64,000 nucleotides of DNA from Halomonas sp. S3-1-1 (GCF_023757625.1 NZ_JALGBZ010000001.1:186001-250000); one strand, 5' to 3'; counted from the stretch's first letter, positions 46,531 through 55,914 are shown. Numbers and translations are program-made. The notes: generated from the sequence alone by a model not told the origin.

Positions 46531-46824
46531 ATGCAAGCAAACGGATTTTTCGATGAGGTAGGGGAAACCATCGGCGAGGCGATTCGCGTGGTGGTGGAGT
46601 TTTTGCTGAGTATTTTTGGCAACTTCTTTGGCGCGTTCGGCGATTTCATCGACGGTCTGACGCGCTCGCTGGGCATCAACGACTCCTTTTTCAGCATTGC
46701 CGTGCTGATCATTGGGCTGTTGATTCTGTGGGGCGGCATCAAGTCGTTTTTGCGCGGGTCGATCATCGGCGGGATTATTCAGACCTTCATCGCGCTGTTC
46801 ATTCTTTCCTGGTTGATGATGTAA
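46531..46824 (+). CDS. Small membrane protein, 97 residues
   Basis: Not recognised. Two hydrophobic stretches: an amphipathic, Phe-rich one (VVVEFLLSIFGNFFGAFGDF) and a strong C-terminal pair (FFSIAVLIIGLLILWGGI, IIQTFIALFILSWLMM). ATG follows AGGAC. Codon use agrees with a real gene. The 46292-46530 gap before it shows nothing definite. A role in the envelope is all that can be said. Confidence 0.65.
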   Translation: MQANGFFDEVGETIGEAIRVVVEFLLSIFGNFFGAFGDFIDGLTRSLGINDSFFSIAVLIIGLLILWGGIKSFLRGSIIGGIIQTFIALFILSWLMM

Positions 46825-46928
46825 CGCCCAGCGGTTGAATGAAATTCATCGTCGTATGACGCATTAACATTTGCTTATTTGGTGCGTTTTGAGATCATTT
46901 GCACTCATTTGGTGCCTGAGTGAGTGCG

Positions 46929-47456
46929 ATGAAAACCTATCTTGGCAAAATGCGCGGTGAGCCCTTCAAGCGCGCGCGGGTTGGCTGGCAGGATGCGCTC
47001 TGGTCCTGGGTCGGCGCGTTTTCCGGTATGGCGCTGATCTGCTGGCTTAGCGCCCACTGGCTTGGCCAACAGTTGCTCATCGTCGGCTCCTTCGGCGCCA
47101 CCTCGGTCCTGATCTACGCCGCCCCGGAAAGCCCGTTCGCCCAGCCCAGCCACGTGCTGTTCGGAAGTGTGCTGTCCGCTGCGGTGGGCGTGGCCTGCTA
47201 TCAGCTCTTGGGCGCCACGCCGTTTTCCATGGCACTGGCGGTGTCGCTCTCCATTCTAGTGATGCAATTGACCCACACAGTCCATCCGCCGGGCGCGGCG
47301 GCGGCGCTGATCGCCGTCGGCGGCGGGTCGAGCGTTCACGCGCTTGGCTGGTGGTATCCGCTCGCGCCGATCGGCATGGGCTGTGTGGTCATGCTGGTAG
47401 TGGCGGTGCTGGTCAACAACCTGGCGCGCCACCGCCGCTACCCGCGTTACTGGTAA
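46929..47456 (+). CDS. HPP family membrane protein
   Basis: 175 residues from MKTYLGKM; four to five membrane segments. The family-defining HTVHPPGAAAALIAVGG motif is present, as are the early GSFGATSVLIYAAPESPFAQP residues. HPP proteins of this type are implicated in nitrite transport in cyanobacteria and plants; the bacterial role is otherwise unclear. It converges on chaC with a 2-bp gap. Confidence 0.85.
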   Translation: MKTYLGKMRGEPFKRARVGWQDALWSWVGAFSGMALICWLSAHWLGQQLLIVGSFGATSVLIYAAPESPFAQPSHVLFGSVLSAAVGVACYQLLGATPFSMALAVSLSILVMQLTHTVHPPGAAAALIAVGGGSSVHALGWWYPLAPIGMGCVVMLVVAVLVNNLARHRRYPRYW

Positions 47457-47458
47457 GG

Positions 47459-48019
47459 TCAGAGGCGCTCGAGCTCTGCTTGTAGCGCGAAAATGTGCGC
47501 ATCGTCCACCTCTAACTCGCGAAGCGCTTGGGCCAGGTTCATCAGGTAGTCACGGTTGGGCCCGCTCGGGCCCACGGCTTCGTGAATATGGCGCGCCATG
47601 GTCTCGAGCGGTGCGGGGCCTAAAAATACCGGATTATCCTCGGTCGCCATGTAGACCAGACCCTGTACCTGACGGCCATCGCTGAGATGGAGCGGGGTGA
47701 TCTCGCGCAGGTAGCCGTTTTTCTCGCGATGATCCAGCGGGGCGAGCGTTTCCTCGCTGATGCGATACGCCATGCCGTGACACACCGCGCCTTTTACGGG
47801 GATCAGCGTGGCGACCCGCCCTGGCGCCTCCGGGGTGCCACGGTGGTCGTGAGAGCCTTGCCAGAAGCGCCGCTCCCAGCCGGTGATATAAGCGCTTTGC
47901 CGCTCCAGAAAGGGAAAGTCCGCCTTCCAGATCAGCGAGCCGTAGCCGAACAGCCAGATATCGCCGTTATCATCGAACGGTCGGCGGCTTTGATTGACGG
48001 CGGTGGTATCGATCAACAT
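47459..48019 (-). CDS. chaC: Glutathione-specific gamma-glutamylcyclotransferase
   Basis: 186 residues, ChaC family: IWLFGYGSLIWKADFPF (glycine-rich substrate loop), WERRFWQGSHDHRGTPEAPGR, and the general-base Glu in LDHREKNGYLRE. It splits glutathione to 5-oxoproline and Cys-Gly in the cytoplasm. It is divergent from the CbiX-like gene. Confidence 0.92.
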   Translation of the reverse strand: MLIDTTAVNQSRRPFDDNGDIWLFGYGSLIWKADFPFLERQSAYITGWERRFWQGSHDHRGTPEAPGRVATLIPVKGAVCHGMAYRISEETLAPLDHREKNGYLREITPLHLSDGRQVQGLVYMATEDNPVFLGPAPLETMARHIHEAVGPSGPNRDYLMNLAQALRELEVDDAHIFALQAELERL

Positions 48020-48085
48020 GCAGTCGCCAATAAGTGGTTAAAAGGCCATGGTAACATGGCGACAAACGCTCTTTGGGAGGCTTTC

Positions 48086-48949
48086 ATGCGCGCGATTTTT
48101 CTGGTCGATAACGGCTCGCTCAAACCCGCCGCCGTGTTCAATCTTCGCCGCGTCGCGGCGGCGCTGAGCGACGCGCTGGGCGAGCCGGTCGCGCCGGCAT
48201 CGCTATTGCACTCGAACAAGATTCCCGCCGAGCAGCTTGGCGGCGAGCCCGCCCGCACCCTGGGCCCCGCCGCCGAACACCGCGCCGGTGAAGGCGCGCG
48301 CGAGATCATCGTCATCCCGTTTTTCTTCGGCGAAAGCCGCGCGCTAACCGACTACCTGCCCAAGCGCATGCGTGAGCTTCAGGAGCGCTTTCCCGAGGTA
48401 CGCGTGCGTGTGGCGATGCCGCTGGTCGACGAGTACGGCGACAACGACCTGCGCCTGGCTCGCCTTCTGGCCGATAACGTCATGGAGGTGATGCCGGAAG
48501 GCGCGCCGCCGCGGGTGGCGCTGGTGGATCACGGCAGTCCGATCTTCGAGGTTACCGCGGTGCGCAACCGTTTGGCGGGGCAGCTAAGCGCGCTTCTGGA
48601 TGAGCGCGCCGCCTGTGTCGCGCCCGCCTCCATGGAGCGCCGCGACGGCGACGAGTATCGCTTCAACGAGCCGCTTTTAGAGCGGCTGCTGGATCGCCCG
48701 GACTTCAGCGACGGCCCGTTAGTGGTGGCGCTACTGTTTCTGTCGCCGGGGCGTCACGCCGGTGAAGGCGGCGATATCGCCGAGATCTGCCGCGAGGCCC
48801 AAACACGCCACCCCGGTCTTCAAGTAACGTGCACCCGGCTTGTCGGCGAGCACGAAGGCATCGTCGATATTCTGCGCACGCGGGTTCAGCAAGTGGTCAA
48901 CAACGAAAGACTTCTCCTGGCTATGCCGGAGCCTGACATCAGGCGTTGA
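48086..48949 (+). CDS. CbiX/sirohydrochlorin chelatase-like protein
   Basis: 287 residues from MRAIFLVDNGSLKP, after GGGAGG. Two CbiX-like halves are visible: FLVDNGSLKPAAVFNL with IIVIPFFFGESRALTDYLPK, and ALVDHGSPIFEVTAVRN with LFLSPGRHAGEGGDI. In typical chelatases HGS and PHFL/GxH motifs bind the metal. The first half has DNGS instead of DHGS, so only the second site (DHGS, GRH) may be competent. No tetrapyrrole genes are adjacent. Confidence 0.8.
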   Translation: MRAIFLVDNGSLKPAAVFNLRRVAAALSDALGEPVAPASLLHSNKIPAEQLGGEPARTLGPAAEHRAGEGAREIIVIPFFFGESRALTDYLPKRMRELQERFPEVRVRVAMPLVDEYGDNDLRLARLLADNVMEVMPEGAPPRVALVDHGSPIFEVTAVRNRLAGQLSALLDERAACVAPASMERRDGDEYRFNEPLLERLLDRPDFSDGPLVVALLFLSPGRHAGEGGDIAEICREAQTRHPGLQVTCTRLVGEHEGIVDILRTRVQQVVNNERLLLAMPEPDIRR

Positions 48950-48997
48950 CGCACCACGTATCGCGTAACGCCTTGGCTCGGTCGAGGCGCCTAGCGG

Positions 48998-49801
48998 TCA
49001 CGTGCGCATCAGCCACTCGTGGTCAGGGTCATTATGAAACTTCCAGGCGCGCTTGGGGCCTGCCATCACGTTCAAGTAGTAAAGCGAATAACCGTGGGGA
49101 GCGCCGACTGGGTGATAGCCCTTGGGCACCAGGACGCAGTTGCCATTTTCCACCGCCATGGTTTCATCAAGAGAGCGGTCATCGGTATAGACGCGCTGAA
49201 AGGCGAATCCCTGTGGGGGATCGATGCGGTGGTAGTAGGTCTCCTCGAGCAGTGACTCGTGAGGCAAGTTATCCACATCGTGTTTGTGAGGAGGGTAACT
49301 CGACCAGTTGCCCGCAGGGGTAAATACCTCGACCACCAGCAGGCTGTCGGCGGGCTCGCTCTCTGGAAGAATATCGTGTACGTGGCGAATGTTGCTGCCC
49401 TGACCACGTGTGCTTTGCTTGATGTCGCCCGGCGCGATGTGACGCGGTGAGTGATTGCCATGGCCGGGAGCCGCGCATACCGCGAACTCCAGATCGGTCG
49501 TGGCTTCGATGGAGTAGCTCACTTCGTTGGGCAGATAGACGGCGTGAGGCGGAATCTGCTCAAAAATGTCCATCCGCTCGCCGATATCGTCGAAGCGCTG
49601 TTCGCCGCAGGTGACATTGGCGCGCCCGGTGAGTAGCACGAGGCAGACTTCCTGATCGGCCGTGCTCGCCTCGATCCGTGCGCCTTGCGTCAGCTGATGG
49701 ACGCGAAAACCGATATATTTCCAGCCGGCCGAGGCGGGGGTAACGTTGATGATCGTGCCCTGTTCGTCAGGGGTGCCAGGGCGTACCAACAGTGAAGCCA
49801 T
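48998..49801 (-). CDS. iolB: 5-deoxy-glucuronate isomerase
   Basis: 267 residues from MASLLVRPG; bicupin of the IolB family. YPPHKHDVDNLPHESLLEETYYHR holds the metal-binding His/Glu cluster, and GFAFQRVYTDDRSLDE and GYSLYYLNVMAGPKRAWKFHNDPDHEW are typical. It converts 5-deoxy-D-glucuronate to 5-dehydro-2-deoxy-gluconate in inositol breakdown. AAGGAG precedes the start at nine bases. Last gene of the leftward rpiR-iolG-iolB unit. Confidence 0.95.
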   Translation of the reverse strand: MASLLVRPGTPDEQGTIINVTPASAGWKYIGFRVHQLTQGARIEASTADQEVCLVLLTGRANVTCGEQRFDDIGERMDIFEQIPPHAVYLPNEVSYSIEATTDLEFAVCAAPGHGNHSPRHIAPGDIKQSTRGQGSNIRHVHDILPESEPADSLLVVEVFTPAGNWSSYPPHKHDVDNLPHESLLEETYYHRIDPPQGFAFQRVYTDDRSLDETMAVENGNCVLVPKGYHPVGAPHGYSLYYLNVMAGPKRAWKFHNDPDHEWLMRT

Positions 49802-49875
49802 ATGACATTGCTCCTTTTTAATAGTGTCTCTTTGCTCGATCATGAGCCGTTTTGACGTACTGGTGGGCCGATCAA

Positions 49876-50865
49876 TCAAGCATCGAGAAGGATCTTGCGT
49901 CCTTCACGCATCGAGCGTTCCGCCGCTTCGGCCAAGCGTAGCGCCTCCAGCCCGTCCTGAGCACCGGCCAGAGGTGCGCGCCGCGCTTTCCACGCAGTAA
50001 CGAAATCATCGATTTCCAACCGGTAGGCCTGCGCGTAACGCTCCAGGAAAAACCATTTCGGTTTTTCTTCGGTTTGACCTGACGTGCCGGTAAAACGTAG
50101 TCGCGTATCGCTCTCGTTCTGGGCCTGCACCATACCGTCGCTTCCAAAGGCTTCGATACGTTGATCGTAACCGTAGCAGGCGCGTCGCGAGTTACTGATC
50201 TGACAGAGCTTTCCACTGGCGGTCGTCAGTGTGACCATCGCGGTATCGACATCACCTGCCTCACCGATGGCCGGGTCGATCACGCAGCTCCCCACGGCAA
50301 AAATGCTTTCGATCGGCTCATCGAGCAGCCAGCGTGCCATATCCAGATCATGAATCATCATGTCGCGGAAAAGCCCGCCGGATGCACCGACGTACTCGGC
50401 AGGCGGCGGAGAGGGATCGCGACTGATAATGGTCAAAGTCTCGAGCGCGCCGATACGGCCTTCGGTAATGGCTTCTTTCAGGGCGGTAAACTGAGGGTCG
50501 TGGCGTCGATTGAAGCCCAGAGCGCACGTTACCGGATGTTCGCTAAGCACTTGCAGCGCATCTCGGGTGCGCGCTAAATCCAGCGCGATGGGCTTCTCGC
50601 AGAGAATCGCCTTACCCGCACGTGCTGCTCTTTCCAGGTAATCCGCGTGGGTCGGTGTACTGGAGGCGATCAAAACGGCATCGATGGTATCGTCTGCAAA
50701 AATGTCGTCGGCGTCGACCGCGCGGCTGTCGTACTGCTTGGCTAGCGCCTGCGCGGCAGACGGATCAAAATCTGCCACCGCCGCAAGCGTTACCTCGGGG
50801 TGTGAATGGATGGCTTGGGCATGCACCTTGCCGATGCGGCCAGCGCCAATCAGTGCGATTCTCAT
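49876..50865 (-). CDS. iolG: Inositol 2-dehydrogenase
   Basis: 329 residues, Gfo/Idh/MocA family. Rossmann motif IGAGRIGKVHAQAIHSHPEV, catalytic-lysine motif CEKPIALDL, and the MIHDLDMARWLL region with the active Asp/His of IolG. It oxidises myo-inositol to scyllo-inosose with NAD+, the first catabolic step. The gene lies between the RpiR regulator and iolB. Confidence 0.92.
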   Translation of the reverse strand: MRIALIGAGRIGKVHAQAIHSHPEVTLAAVADFDPSAAQALAKQYDSRAVDADDIFADDTIDAVLIASSTPTHADYLERAARAGKAILCEKPIALDLARTRDALQVLSEHPVTCALGFNRRHDPQFTALKEAITEGRIGALETLTIISRDPSPPPAEYVGASGGLFRDMMIHDLDMARWLLDEPIESIFAVGSCVIDPAIGEAGDVDTAMVTLTTASGKLCQISNSRRACYGYDQRIEAFGSDGMVQAQNESDTRLRFTGTSGQTEEKPKWFFLERYAQAYRLEIDDFVTAWKARRAPLAGAQDGLEALRLAEAAERSMREGRKILLDA

Positions 50866-50921
50866 AATCTCTCCTGTGTTGTTCTTGGCTTTCAGGTATG
50901 GCTTGGGCGTCAGCGACTGTT

Positions 50922-51785
50922 TTATTCATCGTCTTTAGGATCGTTGGCCTTCTCGGCTTCACGCGCTTTGTCCTGGCGCACTCCCAGCGAAATCGCAAGG
51001 GCCTGGGTGAGACAAAGCGATGCGGTTAGGCCGCGAAAGCTTTTCACTTCCGCTTCTTGTACGACAAACACTACGTTTGCCAATCGCGCGAGGGGGCTAA
51101 GGCTTGAGTCGGTAATCACCACGATGGGCAGGCCACGTTGTTTGGCGTCTTCGCAGGCTTTCTGCGCTTCTTCGGCATAGGGCGAGAAGCTAATAGCGAG
51201 AAGGGCATCGTGCTTGCTCATCGCACGTAACTGCTCGCTATACATTCCCCCCAAGCCGCTTACCAGTAAGGCCGGCTTGTCCACATGGGCCAGGGCGTAG
51301 GTCATGTAACTTGCGACAACAAAGCTACGCCGGGCGCCCATTACGTGAATGGCATAGGCTTTTTCAAAAATATCCAGCGCTTCTTCCAGTGTGACCGGGT
51401 CGATACGGCCCGGCAACTGCTCTAGAACATCGCGATTGGCATCCGCAAATTCCCATAAAAGCTGAGTGCTGTCCGGCGTTTCCCCGGTGGCACTACGTGC
51501 TGCTCGGATGCGCTCGGTGTAATTAGGCAGCTCGTTGACAAGTCGATTGCGAAACAGCTGCTGCATCTCGGAAAAACCCTTGAACCCCAAGCTGTTAGCC
51601 AAGCGAATTAGCGTGGATGGCGTAACGTCAGCCTGTTCAGCAATTTTAGCCACCGTGGCCAGTGCCACTTCCTGAGGATTGTCGAGCATGAAGCGAGCGG
51701 TCTGCTGAAGACGTTTGCTCAACGAACGGTACTCGGTGGCAAGCAGTGCTTCCAGTTCACGGTAATTCTGCGGCGGCTGCGGCAT
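50922..51785 (-). CDS. RpiR-family regulator of inositol genes
   Basis: 287 residues. N-terminal RpiR HTH (LATVAKIAEQADVTPSTLIRLANSLGF) and a C-terminal SIS sugar-phosphate domain (HVMGARRSFVVASYMTYALAH, DALLAISFSPYAEEAQKACE). It is first of the leftward unit and divergent from the ABC importer, the position of IolR-type repressors in alpha- and gammaproteobacteria. The inducer would be a phosphorylated inositol intermediate (inference). Confidence 0.9.
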   Translation of the reverse strand: MPQPPQNYRELEALLATEYRSLSKRLQQTARFMLDNPQEVALATVAKIAEQADVTPSTLIRLANSLGFKGFSEMQQLFRNRLVNELPNYTERIRAARSATGETPDSTQLLWEFADANRDVLEQLPGRIDPVTLEEALDIFEKAYAIHVMGARRSFVVASYMTYALAHVDKPALLVSGLGGMYSEQLRAMSKHDALLAISFSPYAEEAQKACEDAKQRGLPIVVITDSSLSPLARLANVVFVVQEAEVKSFRGLTASLCLTQALAISLGVRQDKAREAEKANDPKDDE

Positions 51786-51860
51786 GCATATTCCTCAGCG
51801 TTAAATCGTTAATCACTCACTAATCACCGACAAGCAGCGAGTTCTTGTGAAGTCTAATCG

Positions 51861-51880
51861 AATGAAACAAATATTCCATT
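51861..51880. promoter_or_regulatory. Candidate operator of the RpiR-type inositol regulator
   Basis: AATGAAA-CAAATA-TTCCATT: 7-bp inverted arms with one mismatch and a 6-bp spacer, containing the GRAA-N6-TTYC pattern. It resembles the GGAA-N6-TTCC motif reported for the RpiR-type IolR of Sinorhizobium. It sits in the 210-bp AT-rich divergent promoter, 76 bp before the regulator gene and 115 bp before the ABC binding-protein gene. Confidence 0.65.
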
Positions 51881-51995
51881 TATACCAAAGTTTAGAATAA
51901 ATAATTTGCAATATCTTCTTTTCAAAATCTATAGTTCATGGCGCCAAGGCAGTTATTGCTACTTTCCCAACCAATAATGATAAGAGGAATTTCTC

Positions 51996-52952
51996 ATGGC
52001 ACGTCTATCCCAATGGCTTTTGGCCTCAGCGGCCACCACGGCTCTTTTGGCAGGCATCAGTCAGGCTCAAGCTGAGGAGCAGGCTCAAACAGAAAATCGC
52101 TTTGTCATGGTGACCCATGGTGTTCCCTCAGACCCTTTCTGGTCGGTGGTAAAAAACGGTGCTGAGGCCGCTGCGCAAACGGTCGGCGCCAGCCTTGAGT
52201 ACCGTGCACCTTCCACGTTCGATATGGCTCAAATGCAGCAGCTGGTAGAAGCCGCCGTCGCATCAAGCCCAGACGGGTTGATCTTGTCGTTTACCGATGA
52301 GGATGCGCTGGGCAGCACTGTTCAAAGCGCGGTCGATAACGGCATTCCGGTCATTACGATCAACTCCGGTGGCGATGTGGCGCGTAACTATGGCGCACGC
52401 TTGCACGTCGGCCAAAGTGAATACGAGGCGGGCAAACAGGCCGCCGAGCGCATGCAGGAAATGGGCGTTGAAAAAGGGGTGTGCGTCAACCACGAGCAGG
52501 GTAATCAGGGGCTGGATCAGCGCTGCGATGGCTTTGTCGATGGTTTTGAAGGCAACGCTGAGCAGTTAGCGACAACGTACGATCCGACGAATATCCGCAA
52601 TGCTATTGTTGCTTATCTGAATCAAAACGATGATGTTCGCGGCGTTCTCACGCTGGGTGCGCTTGCGGCTGAGCCCATGATTAGTGCCATGCGCGAACAA
52701 GGGGCAACCGATATGTTCACCCTGGGCACGTTTGATCTTTCGCCAGGCATTCTTGAAGCGCTTGACGCCGGTGATCTGGACTTTGCAATCGACCAGCAGC
52801 AGTACATGCAAGGTTATCTGCCCGTCATGTTCCTTGATCAGTTCGTCAAAAACGGCCTCCTGCCCGCAGGCGATGTGGCCACAGGCCCAGGCTTTGTGAC
52901 GCAAGAAAACGCCGCGCAGGTCATTGAGCTGAGCAGCCAAGGCATTCGCTGA
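51996..52952 (+). CDS. Sugar (probably inositol) ABC substrate-binding protein
   Basis: 318 residues. Signal peptide ends ISQAQAEEQ. Periplasmic-binding type 1 fold of the ribose/xylose/inositol class: VTHGVPSDPFWSVVKNGAEAAAQ, DGLILSFTDEDALGSTVQSAVDNGIPVITINSGG, NHEQGNQGLDQRCDGF and FAIDQQQYMQGYLPVMFLD. It is first of the rightward inositol operon. Inositol as ligand is inferred from the neighbours. Confidence 0.9.
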   Translation: MARLSQWLLASAATTALLAGISQAQAEEQAQTENRFVMVTHGVPSDPFWSVVKNGAEAAAQTVGASLEYRAPSTFDMAQMQQLVEAAVASSPDGLILSFTDEDALGSTVQSAVDNGIPVITINSGGDVARNYGARLHVGQSEYEAGKQAAERMQEMGVEKGVCVNHEQGNQGLDQRCDGFVDGFEGNAEQLATTYDPTNIRNAIVAYLNQNDDVRGVLTLGALAAEPMISAMREQGATDMFTLGTFDLSPGILEALDAGDLDFAIDQQQYMQGYLPVMFLDQFVKNGLLPAGDVATGPGFVTQENAAQVIELSSQGIR

Positions 52953-52967
52953 GTCTTACCTGTACAT

Positions 52968-52990
52968 AAGGCTCGGCGGTGCCGAGCCTT
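52968..52990 (+). promoter_or_regulatory. Stem-loop between binding protein and permease
   Basis: Perfect 10-bp stem AAGGCTCGGC / GCCGAGCCTT with a 3-nt loop, 15 bp after the binding-protein stop and just before the permease. No T-run. Such hairpins commonly protect or partly terminate the mRNA so that binding protein exceeds membrane components. Confidence 0.7.
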
Positions 52991-53004
52991 GGGAGTCGAT
53001 CGCC

Positions 53005-54135
53005 ATGAATTCCAACGAAATTAAACAGCCCACTGAACCAGCACCCGCCCCCCAGGACGAGCGTATCCAAAGAGTGTCATTTTGGAAGAAAGCGCTAAAT
53101 AGACCTGAGCTCGGTGCCTTGGCAGGAGCTGTCCTCGTTCTCGCTTTCTTTATAGTGGCTTCGAGTGGTACCGGCATGTTCACGCCAGCGGGGATCATCA
53201 ATTTTCTCGAGGTAGCCGCACAGCTCGGCATCATTGCCACCGCTGCAGCGCTTTTGATGATTGGCGGTGAATTCGATCTGTCGATTGGCTCGATGATTGG
53301 CCTGGCGGGCATCTTGATCGCCATTCCGGCGGTGGAGTATGGCTGGCCACTGTGGGCCGCCATCCTGCTGGCGTTCACCTGTGCAGGCATCGTTGGGTGG
53401 ATCAACGGCAACTTGGTGAATCGTACGGGCCTGCCCTCTTTCATCGTAACGCTGGGGTTTTTGTTCATCCTGCGTGGGCTGGCGATTGGCGTTAGCCGCT
53501 TGCTCACCGGGCGTACTCAGGTGGGCGGTATCCATGATCATATTCCGGGTGACTGGTTCGCCGCGCTTTTCTCTGGTGAGGTCGCGACGGGGGTGTTCAG
53601 TTGGATGGCCACCAATGGCTGGATTGCGACCAACTTTGCGGGCAACCCTGTCGTCTCGGGAATCCCCGTTTCCATTGTCTGGTGGCTGGGTTTAACCGCC
53701 TTGGCCACTTGGGTGCTGCTATGTACCCCTTATGGTAACTGGATCTTCGCCAGTGGCGGTGATGCCAACGCGGCGCGCAACTCGGGTGTGCCTGTCCACA
53801 GGGTCAAGATTTCACTTTTCATGTTTACCGCGTTCTCCGCCACCATTTTCGCCTGCATTCAAGTCATGGATACCGGCTCGGCAGACACTATTCGCGGATT
53901 GCTCAAAGAGCTCGAAGCGATTATCGCCGTGGTGATCGGTGGGGCCCTGTTGACCGGTGGCTACGGCTCTGCGGTCGGGGCGGCGCTGGGGGCACTGATC
54001 TTTGGCATGGTGCAGATGGGCATCTTCTATACCGGGGTCAACACCGACTGGTTCCAAGTGTTTCTGGGCGTCATGCTGCTGGTCGCCGTGCTGTTCAATA
54101 ACTACATGCGCAAGAAAGCAATGGAGGCCAAGTAA
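53005..54135 (+). CDS. Sugar ABC permease (RbsC/inositol type)
   Basis: 376 residues with about ten membrane segments. [69 protein letters not shown] and [22 protein letters not shown] are typical for the BPD_transp_2 family. It forms the channel with the ATPase encoded next (1-bp gap). Confidence 0.92.
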   Translation: MNSNEIKQPTEPAPAPQDERIQRVSFWKKALNRPELGALAGAVLVLAFFIVASSGTGMFTPAGIINFLEVAAQLGIIATAAALLMIGGEFDLSIGSMIGLAGILIAIPAVEYGWPLWAAILLAFTCAGIVGWINGNLVNRTGLPSFIVTLGFLFILRGLAIGVSRLLTGRTQVGGIHDHIPGDWFAALFSGEVATGVFSWMATNGWIATNFAGNPVVSGIPVSIVWWLGLTALATWVLLCTPYGNWIFASGGDANAARNSGVPVHRVKISLFMFTAFSATIFACIQVMDTGSADTIRGLLKELEAIIAVVIGGALLTGGYGSAVGAALGALIFGMVQMGIFYTGVNTDWFQVFLGVMLLVAVLFNNYMRKKAMEAK

Positions 54136-54136
54136 C

Positions 54137-54997
54137 ATGACAACCCGTACTCCAATGATTGAAATGCGCAGTGTCAGCAAACATTTCGGCAGCGTCATCG
54201 CCTTGAGCGATATTTCGATGCAGGTCTATTCCGGCGAGGTGATGTGCCTGCTGGGAGACAATGGGGCCGGTAAGTCCACGCTGATTAAAACCCTTTCAGG
54301 CGTTCACCAGCCCACACACGGTGACATGTTGCTGGGCGGTGAATCCGTGAGATTCAAATCGCCCGCCTACGCGCTGGATGCGGGGATTGCCACCGTCTTT
54401 CAGGATTTGGCGATGGTCCCGCTGATGTCGATTACCCGCAACTTTTTCATGGGGCGTGAACCCACCGTGGGCTGGGGACCCTTGAAGCGTATCGACTGGA
54501 AGTATGCCGATCGAATCGCCAAAGAGGAAATGGCGAAAATCGGTATCGATGTACGCGACCCAAGCCAGCCTGTCGGCACGCTCTCCGGTGGCGAACGCCA
54601 GTGTGTTGCGATTGCGCGTGCGGTTTACTTTGGTGCCAAGGTGCTGATTCTGGATGAGCCCACGTCAGCGCTTGGAGTTAAACAGGCCTCGGTGGTCTTG
54701 CGTTATATCGCTAAAGCCCGTGCCGATGGTTTGGCCGTCATTTTTATTACTCACAACGTTCATCACGCTTATCCGGTGGCCGATGCGTTCACGCTTTTAT
54801 CGCGTGGCGGAAGCCTGGGCTCTTTCCGTAAAGAGGATATCACCCGCGAAGAAGTGCTCAACATGATGGCCGGCGGCGCTGAGTTGGAGAACCTGGATGC
54901 GGAGCTTGCCGAGTTTCAAAGAGATGATCGTGAAAAAAAAGCCAAAGCGAGAAGTACGGATGACCCCGTCGAAGAGCACCTGGTCAACGGCCATTAA
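54137..54997 (+). CDS. Sugar ABC ATPase (single nucleotide-binding domain)
   Basis: 286 residues. Walker [12 protein letters not shown] (about 38), signature [15 protein letters not shown], Walker [13 protein letters not shown], switch His in FITHNVHHA. Unlike RbsA/XylG (about 500 residues, two ATPase domains) it has one domain, as in FrcA-type fructose/inositol importers. A polar, lysine-rich C-terminal tail follows. The Walker B is followed by SALG rather than SxLD, a feature also of other sugar ATPases of this class. Confidence 0.9.
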   Translation: MTTRTPMIEMRSVSKHFGSVIALSDISMQVYSGEVMCLLGDNGAGKSTLIKTLSGVHQPTHGDMLLGGESVRFKSPAYALDAGIATVFQDLAMVPLMSITRNFFMGREPTVGWGPLKRIDWKYADRIAKEEMAKIGIDVRDPSQPVGTLSGGERQCVAIARAVYFGAKVLILDEPTSALGVKQASVVLRYIAKARADGLAVIFITHNVHHAYPVADAFTLLSRGGSLGSFRKEDITREEVLNMMAGGAELENLDAELAEFQRDDREKKAKARSTDDPVEEHLVNGH

Positions 54998-55006
54998 GGA
55001 GCTTTG

Positions 55007-55804
55007 ATGAACATATCCGCCTCTTCGTCTCCGTTTACCCTCGCCGTCTGTGCCGAAATGGTGTTTTGCGACCTGCCCATGAGCGAACGCATCAAGCGCA
55101 TCGATGCGCTGGGTTTTCAGGTGGAAATATGGGATTGGACCAAACACGACATAGACGCGCTGGTCGAGAGCGGTGCCACGTTCTCCTCCATGACCGGCTA
55201 TGTCACCGGTACTCTGGCGGATTCTCATGGTGCTGACGAGCTGCTGAACACGGCCCTTCAGTCAATCGAGGTCGCGAAGCGTCTCGGCATTCCCCGTCTT
55301 AACCTCCATGGCACAGGGCTTGATGGCCAGGGCCTTCCGATGACACCTTGCCAATCGCCGACTGGCGCTATGTGGCTCAAAGCGCGGGATACGCTGAATC
55401 GGCTGGCGGAGTTGGGCGAACACCACGGCGTCACGTTCGTGCTGGAGAATCTTAATACCGAGGTGGACCATCCTGGCGTGCCGTTTGCCCGGTTGGCCGA
55501 TGTATTGGCGCTCGTCGAAAGTGTGAATCGCCCAGGTCTTCGCATCATGCTGGATGTGTATCACGCCCAAATTGGTGAAGGCAATCTCATTGAGTTGATA
55601 CGTCGCTGCGCTCCTTTCATTGGCGAAGTGCAGGTAGCCGATGTGCCTGGGCGGTGTGAACCCGGCACCGGCGAAATCAACTATCCGGCCATTGCCCGAG
55701 CACTTCACGACATAGGCTACCGCGGCACGGTGGGGCTGGAGGGCTGGGCATCGATGGACGATGAGCGTGCGCTCAACCGGTTCCGTACAGCCTTTTCACT
55801 GTAA
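55007..55804 (+). CDS. Xylose-isomerase-like TIM-barrel protein (hydroxypyruvate isomerase/IolI-like)
   Basis: 265 residues. AP-endonuclease-2 type TIM barrel: RIDALGFQVEIWDWTKHD, LNLHGTG, FVLENLNTEVDHPG (metal Glu), IMLDVYHAQIGEGN (metal Asp/His), EVQVADVPGRCEPGTGEINY and VGLEGWA. These VPGRxEPGTGEINY residues are those of hydroxypyruvate isomerase (Hyi). In this operon it may isomerise an inosose or 2-keto-inositol, as IolI does. AAGGAG precedes the start. Confidence 0.82.
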   Translation: MNISASSSPFTLAVCAEMVFCDLPMSERIKRIDALGFQVEIWDWTKHDIDALVESGATFSSMTGYVTGTLADSHGADELLNTALQSIEVAKRLGIPRLNLHGTGLDGQGLPMTPCQSPTGAMWLKARDTLNRLAELGEHHGVTFVLENLNTEVDHPGVPFARLADVLALVESVNRPGLRIMLDVYHAQIGEGNLIELIRRCAPFIGEVQVADVPGRCEPGTGEINYPAIARALHDIGYRGTVGLEGWASMDDERALNRFRTAFSL

Positions 55805-55914
55805 ATGTCAGTGTATGCCTGACAGGTCAGTCGCTGTTTTCGCCGTCCAAGGCCTTTTTTAAATACCCGATACCCAATATTCAGTACGACTGCGTGTGAC
55901 GTAGGGAGACTTTT

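Noticed and set aside
47687..48085. N-terminal extension of the CbiX-like frame
   Set aside because: It lies antisense to chaC; the ATG at 48086 has a GGGAGG ribosome site and starts at the CbiX motif.
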